Source: a virus
DNA length: 24,007 bases
IMG/VR virus record: IMGVR_UViG_3300017740_000081
Location: 1 to 24,007 of that record
Strand: one strand, 5' to 3'
Both the position numbers and the translations under genes were made by a program. A model generated the notes under the pieces. That model saw only the letters and a program-made list of their open reading frames with translations. It made no database searches and was not told where the DNA came from. Within the stretch, counting starts at the first letter, position 1, and each line of letters starts with the position of its first letter. This document shows positions 22,707 through 24,007 of this stretch, in pieces.

Positions 22707-22817
22707 ATGGAAATTATACACGATATTACTATACTAATTGTACTTGGAATTATTTTACAATTTATTGAAAAGTGTATTGTAAATCGAGACGAGTCGGACA
22801 GTACACCTCAACTATAA
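22707..22817 (+). CDS. Membrane microprotein with charged tail (36 aa)
   Basis: It starts one base after the previous stop: MEIIHDITILIVLGIILQFI, then EKCIVNRDESDSTPQL. One hydrophobic span (about 8-20) is followed by a charged, probably cytoplasmic tail with one Cys. Together with the preceding 24-residue protein it forms a pair of tiny membrane proteins in an early-type operon, reminiscent of superinfection-exclusion or host-membrane proteins; this is inference. Confidence 0.45.
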   Translation: MEIIHDITILIVLGIILQFIEKCIVNRDESDSTPQL

Positions 22818-22847
22818 TTATTCTATAAACAAATTATATACTTTTGT

Positions 22848-22884
22848 ACAACTTAAATACGACCTATATTAGATAATATATACG
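22848..22884 (+). promoter_or_regulatory. Shared early promoter-like element, copy 3
   Basis: ACAACTTA-AATACGAC-N8-GATAATATATACG, closest to copy 1. It ends 39 bases before the ATG of the 77-residue gene and lies in the 106-base gap after the membrane microproteins. Confidence 0.62.
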
Positions 22885-22923
22885 AATAAAATAAATAATA
22901 TAAACTTTAAAAAATAATAAATT

Positions 22924-23157
22924 ATGAACTCAATTAAAAACTCTCAAATCAAAATCTTAAAAATTAATAATAAAACTTATTTACCATATCAATTACATCA
23001 ATTACCAAAGTTCTTTGATAAATATACAACTGACTTCTTTAACTTAAAAGGTTACTGTTATATAAACTTAAATGATCACTCTGATTCGTTTAACTTCCAA
23101 AACTTTAAAAATCGATTAACATTCAATAAAGATATACACTACTCTTTAAAACGTTAA
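22924..23157 (+). CDS. Small protein of unknown function (77 aa)
   Basis: It begins MNSIKNSQIKILKINNKTYL, with YQLHQLPKFFDKYTTDFFNL and a C-terminal FKNRLTFNKDIHYSLKR. It is rich in Asn, Lys, Phe and Tyr, basic, and probably mixed strand and helix. No motif is recognised. It lies under its own promoter-like element, and its stop is one base before the next one. Confidence 0.55.
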   Translation: MNSIKNSQIKILKINNKTYLPYQLHQLPKFFDKYTTDFFNLKGYCYINLNDHSDSFNFQNFKNRLTFNKDIHYSLKR

Positions 23158-23158
23158 T

Positions 23159-23195
23159 ACAATATAAATACGACAGTTAACTGATAATATATATG
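23159..23195 (+). promoter_or_regulatory. Shared early promoter-like element, copy 4
   Basis: ACAATATA-AATACGAC-N8-GATAATATATATG. It starts one base after the preceding gene's stop and ends 55 bases before the 75-residue gene's ATG, the longest leader of the set because of an AAT microsatellite. Confidence 0.62.
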
Positions 23196-23206
23196 AACGT
23201 CAACTA

Positions 23207-23227
23207 AATAATAATAATAATAATAAT
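23207..23227 (+). repeat. (AAT)7 microsatellite in a 5' leader
   Basis: Seven uninterrupted AAT units, continuing into AACTAATAATAAATAAATAAATT before the ATG at 23251. It lies between promoter element copy 4 and the second copy of the duplicated early gene, so slippage could change leader length and translation. Confidence 0.7.
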
Positions 23228-23250
23228 AACTAATAATAAATAAATAAATT

Positions 23251-23478
23251 ATGTCTAAATTAAATTCAAAAAGATTCGTACTAAGAAAGTCTCTAGTCGG
23301 TCAAAATCAAATCATCGAAGTAACATTCAAAAATGGTAACACAGTAACTTACAATCACGATAAAGTGTATGAGTTAATGAAAGATAAACTTGAAACAATG
23401 AACTGTTGGGAAAAGTACAAGTCGTACACTTCAAGTAATTCATTACCAGTTATTGTAAGAGATAAAGAAATTATCTAA
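23251..23478 (+). CDS. Early small protein, duplicated family copy B (75 aa)
   Basis: It contains KRFVLRKSLVGQNQIIEVT (8-26), VTYNHDKVYELMKDKLETM and CWEKYKSYTSSNSLP. It is the paralogue of the 76-residue protein at 22016, with the same length and order of blocks. Strong conservation of KRFV, HDxVY and KLETMxC shows that both are translated and under selection. Unknown function. Confidence 0.66.
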   Translation: MSKLNSKRFVLRKSLVGQNQIIEVTFKNGNTVTYNHDKVYELMKDKLETMNCWEKYKSYTSSNSLPVIVRDKEII

Positions 23479-23497
23479 TACAAAGTAAAGTCCAGTT

Positions 23498-23575
23498 AGT
23501 TTAGTGTTTACTGGTAGATCAAAATGAACACATAAGTATAAATGGTTAATAGTGGTTCGATTCCACTCTATACTA
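23498..23575 (+). ncRNA. tRNA-like element: perfect T-arm and acceptor, no normal anticodon arm
   Basis: AGTGG-TTCGATT-CCACT (23551-23567) is a perfect 5-bp T-stem with a canonical T-loop, followed by CTATACT-A, which fits a 7-base acceptor strand plus discriminator. A 5' strand AGTTTAG (23498-23504) pairs at six of seven positions, then T and G at positions 8-9, and a D-loop-like ACTGGTAGATC closed by TTT/AAA. No 5-7-5 anticodon arm can be drawn between 23525 and 23550. Other possible 5' partners are AGTAAAG (23484) and AGTATAA (23535). It could be a decayed tRNA gene, a tRNA mimic, or the 3' end of a host tRNA gene kept as an attachment site. Boundaries are uncertain. Confidence 0.4.
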
Positions 23576-23589
23576 CTAAAATAAATAAT

Positions 23590-23703
23590 ATGAAAGTAAC
23601 AAATAAAATTACAGGTGAAGACGTAACTAAATACGTACTACAATATCTTGAAGGTAAAATAACTAAAGATCAATTTGAAAAGTTGACAGGAGTTACAAAA
23701 TAA
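23590..23703 (+). CDS. Microprotein with ITxxxFE motif, duplicated family copy B (37 aa)
   Basis: MKVTNKITGEDVTKYVLQYL then EGKITKDQFEKLTGVTK and TAA: the paralogue of the 22518 gene. The region holds one gene of about 75 codons followed by one of 37 codons in both copies, with other material between, so the pair was duplicated as a cassette. The C-terminal GVTK differs from copy A. Confidence 0.66.
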   Translation: MKVTNKITGEDVTKYVLQYLEGKITKDQFEKLTGVTK

Positions 23704-23731
23704 TTACGATCAAGTATGGATAATATAACTG
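23695..23731 (+). promoter_or_regulatory. Shared early promoter-like element, copy 5
   Basis: ACAAAATA-ATTACGAT-N8-GATAATATAACTG, the most diverged of the five copies. It overlaps the last codons of the preceding microprotein gene and ends 21 bases before the next ATG. Confidence 0.52.
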
Positions 23732-23752
23732 AATCAAATAAATATAAATAAT

Positions 23753-24007
23753 ATGACTCAAGAAACAGTAGAAAGAATAATAGATGAAACAGTAGATACT
23801 ATAATAGATAATATAGATGAGAAAACAGTAGATTACATGTTTGAATATGGTAACTATGAAGAAACAAATGATCAATTTGTAGAAGACTTGATAGTATTTA
23901 AACAACCAAACTTTCACTTTAAAATGATAAATGATGTAGTGGTTATCAACAGAAGAAAACCAGTGGAATTTAACCATTGTGAGATCGCAGAGTGGAAATC
24001 AATCAGA
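23753..24007 (+). CDS. Acidic early protein, 3' end cut off by the window edge
   Basis: An open frame of 85 codons from ATG at 23753 reaches the last base without a stop. It starts MTQETVERIIDETVDTIIDN, a repetitive ETVxxIIDxxVD helix pattern, then EKTVDYMFEYGNYEETNDQF, and later VVVINRRKPVEFNHCEIAEW. It is acidic in its first half. It follows promoter-like copy 5 and so is probably an early gene. No family is recognised, and the full length is unknown. Confidence 0.55.
   Translation, partial: MTQETVERIIDETVDTIIDNIDEKTVDYMFEYGNYEETNDQFVEDLIVFKQPNFHFKMINDVVVINRRKPVEFNHCEIAEWKSIR

Noticed and set aside
23201-23250. CRISPR-like or tandem gene repeat
   Set aside because: It is a simple AAT/AAAT microsatellite without spacers or repeat units of CRISPR size.
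23484-23575. Calling a functional class II tRNA of 92 bases
   Set aside because: AGTAAAG pairs with the 3' acceptor strand, but no D-arm with GG at the right place and no anticodon arm can be folded, so no amino acid can be assigned.
23693-23977. Leftward 94-codon open frame near the right edge
   Set aside because: It is antisense to the truncated early gene and is an extreme Ile/Tyr/Phe-rich product typical of AT-rich noncoding strands.

Overview
This window looks like part of the genome of a tailed double-stranded DNA phage (Caudoviricetes, podovirus-like) infecting a member of the Bacteroidota, most likely a marine flavobacterium. Nothing in it looks like bacterial housekeeping DNA. The host inference rests on an AT-rich sequence in which none of the start codons I inspected has a Shine-Dalgarno box (A/T-rich leaders such as TAAATAAATTATG are used instead), and on the similarity, from memory, of many small proteins here to families in uncultured marine phage genomes. 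No database search was possible.

Layout: positions 21731 down to 1 form one long, tightly packed leftward (minus strand) unit. In transcription order it holds: (i) five small, very basic or lysine-rich proteins (21731-19019), most sharing short FKMK and SPxKQ-type motifs; (ii) an unknown 96-residue protein, then groEL and groES (18631-16816), in the reverse of the usual bacterial order; (iii) an unknown 129-residue protein, a winged-helix-like protein, an HExxH metallopeptidase-like protein and a holin (16737-15080); (iv) an unknown 119-residue protein and a LamG-like jelly-roll protein (15075-13937); (v) three small unknown proteins and a tandem GroES-fold protein (13880-12569), the last of the small ones sitting where a small terminase subunit is expected; (vi) the packaging and virion block: large terminase, portal, scaffold-like protein, major capsid protein, a 281-residue protein, two tail-adaptor or ring-like proteins and a large nozzle or tail-tube-B-like protein that runs off the left edge. 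Strong hairpins with UUCG or GNRA loops follow the capsid gene and two other genes.

A 284-base divergent control region (21732-22015) separates this late unit from a rightward (plus strand) array of tiny genes (22016-24007), probably early genes. Five of these genes are preceded by the same 37-base, gaplessly alignable promoter-like element. Two of the small genes, of about 75 and 37 codons, occur twice, so this region arose partly by cassette duplication. Two genes of 24 and 36 codons encode single-span membrane microproteins. Between the second copies of the duplicated genes lies a tRNA-like element with a perfect T-arm and no normal anticodon arm.

Inferred working model: the early array acts on the host shortly after entry through many short transcripts from a shared promoter type. 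The late unit then makes capsid, packaging motor and short tail, with phage GroEL/GroES and an extra GroES-like protein assisting folding, and the holin ending the cycle. No integrase, RNA polymerase, DNA polymerase, CRISPR array or insertion sequence is present in the window.
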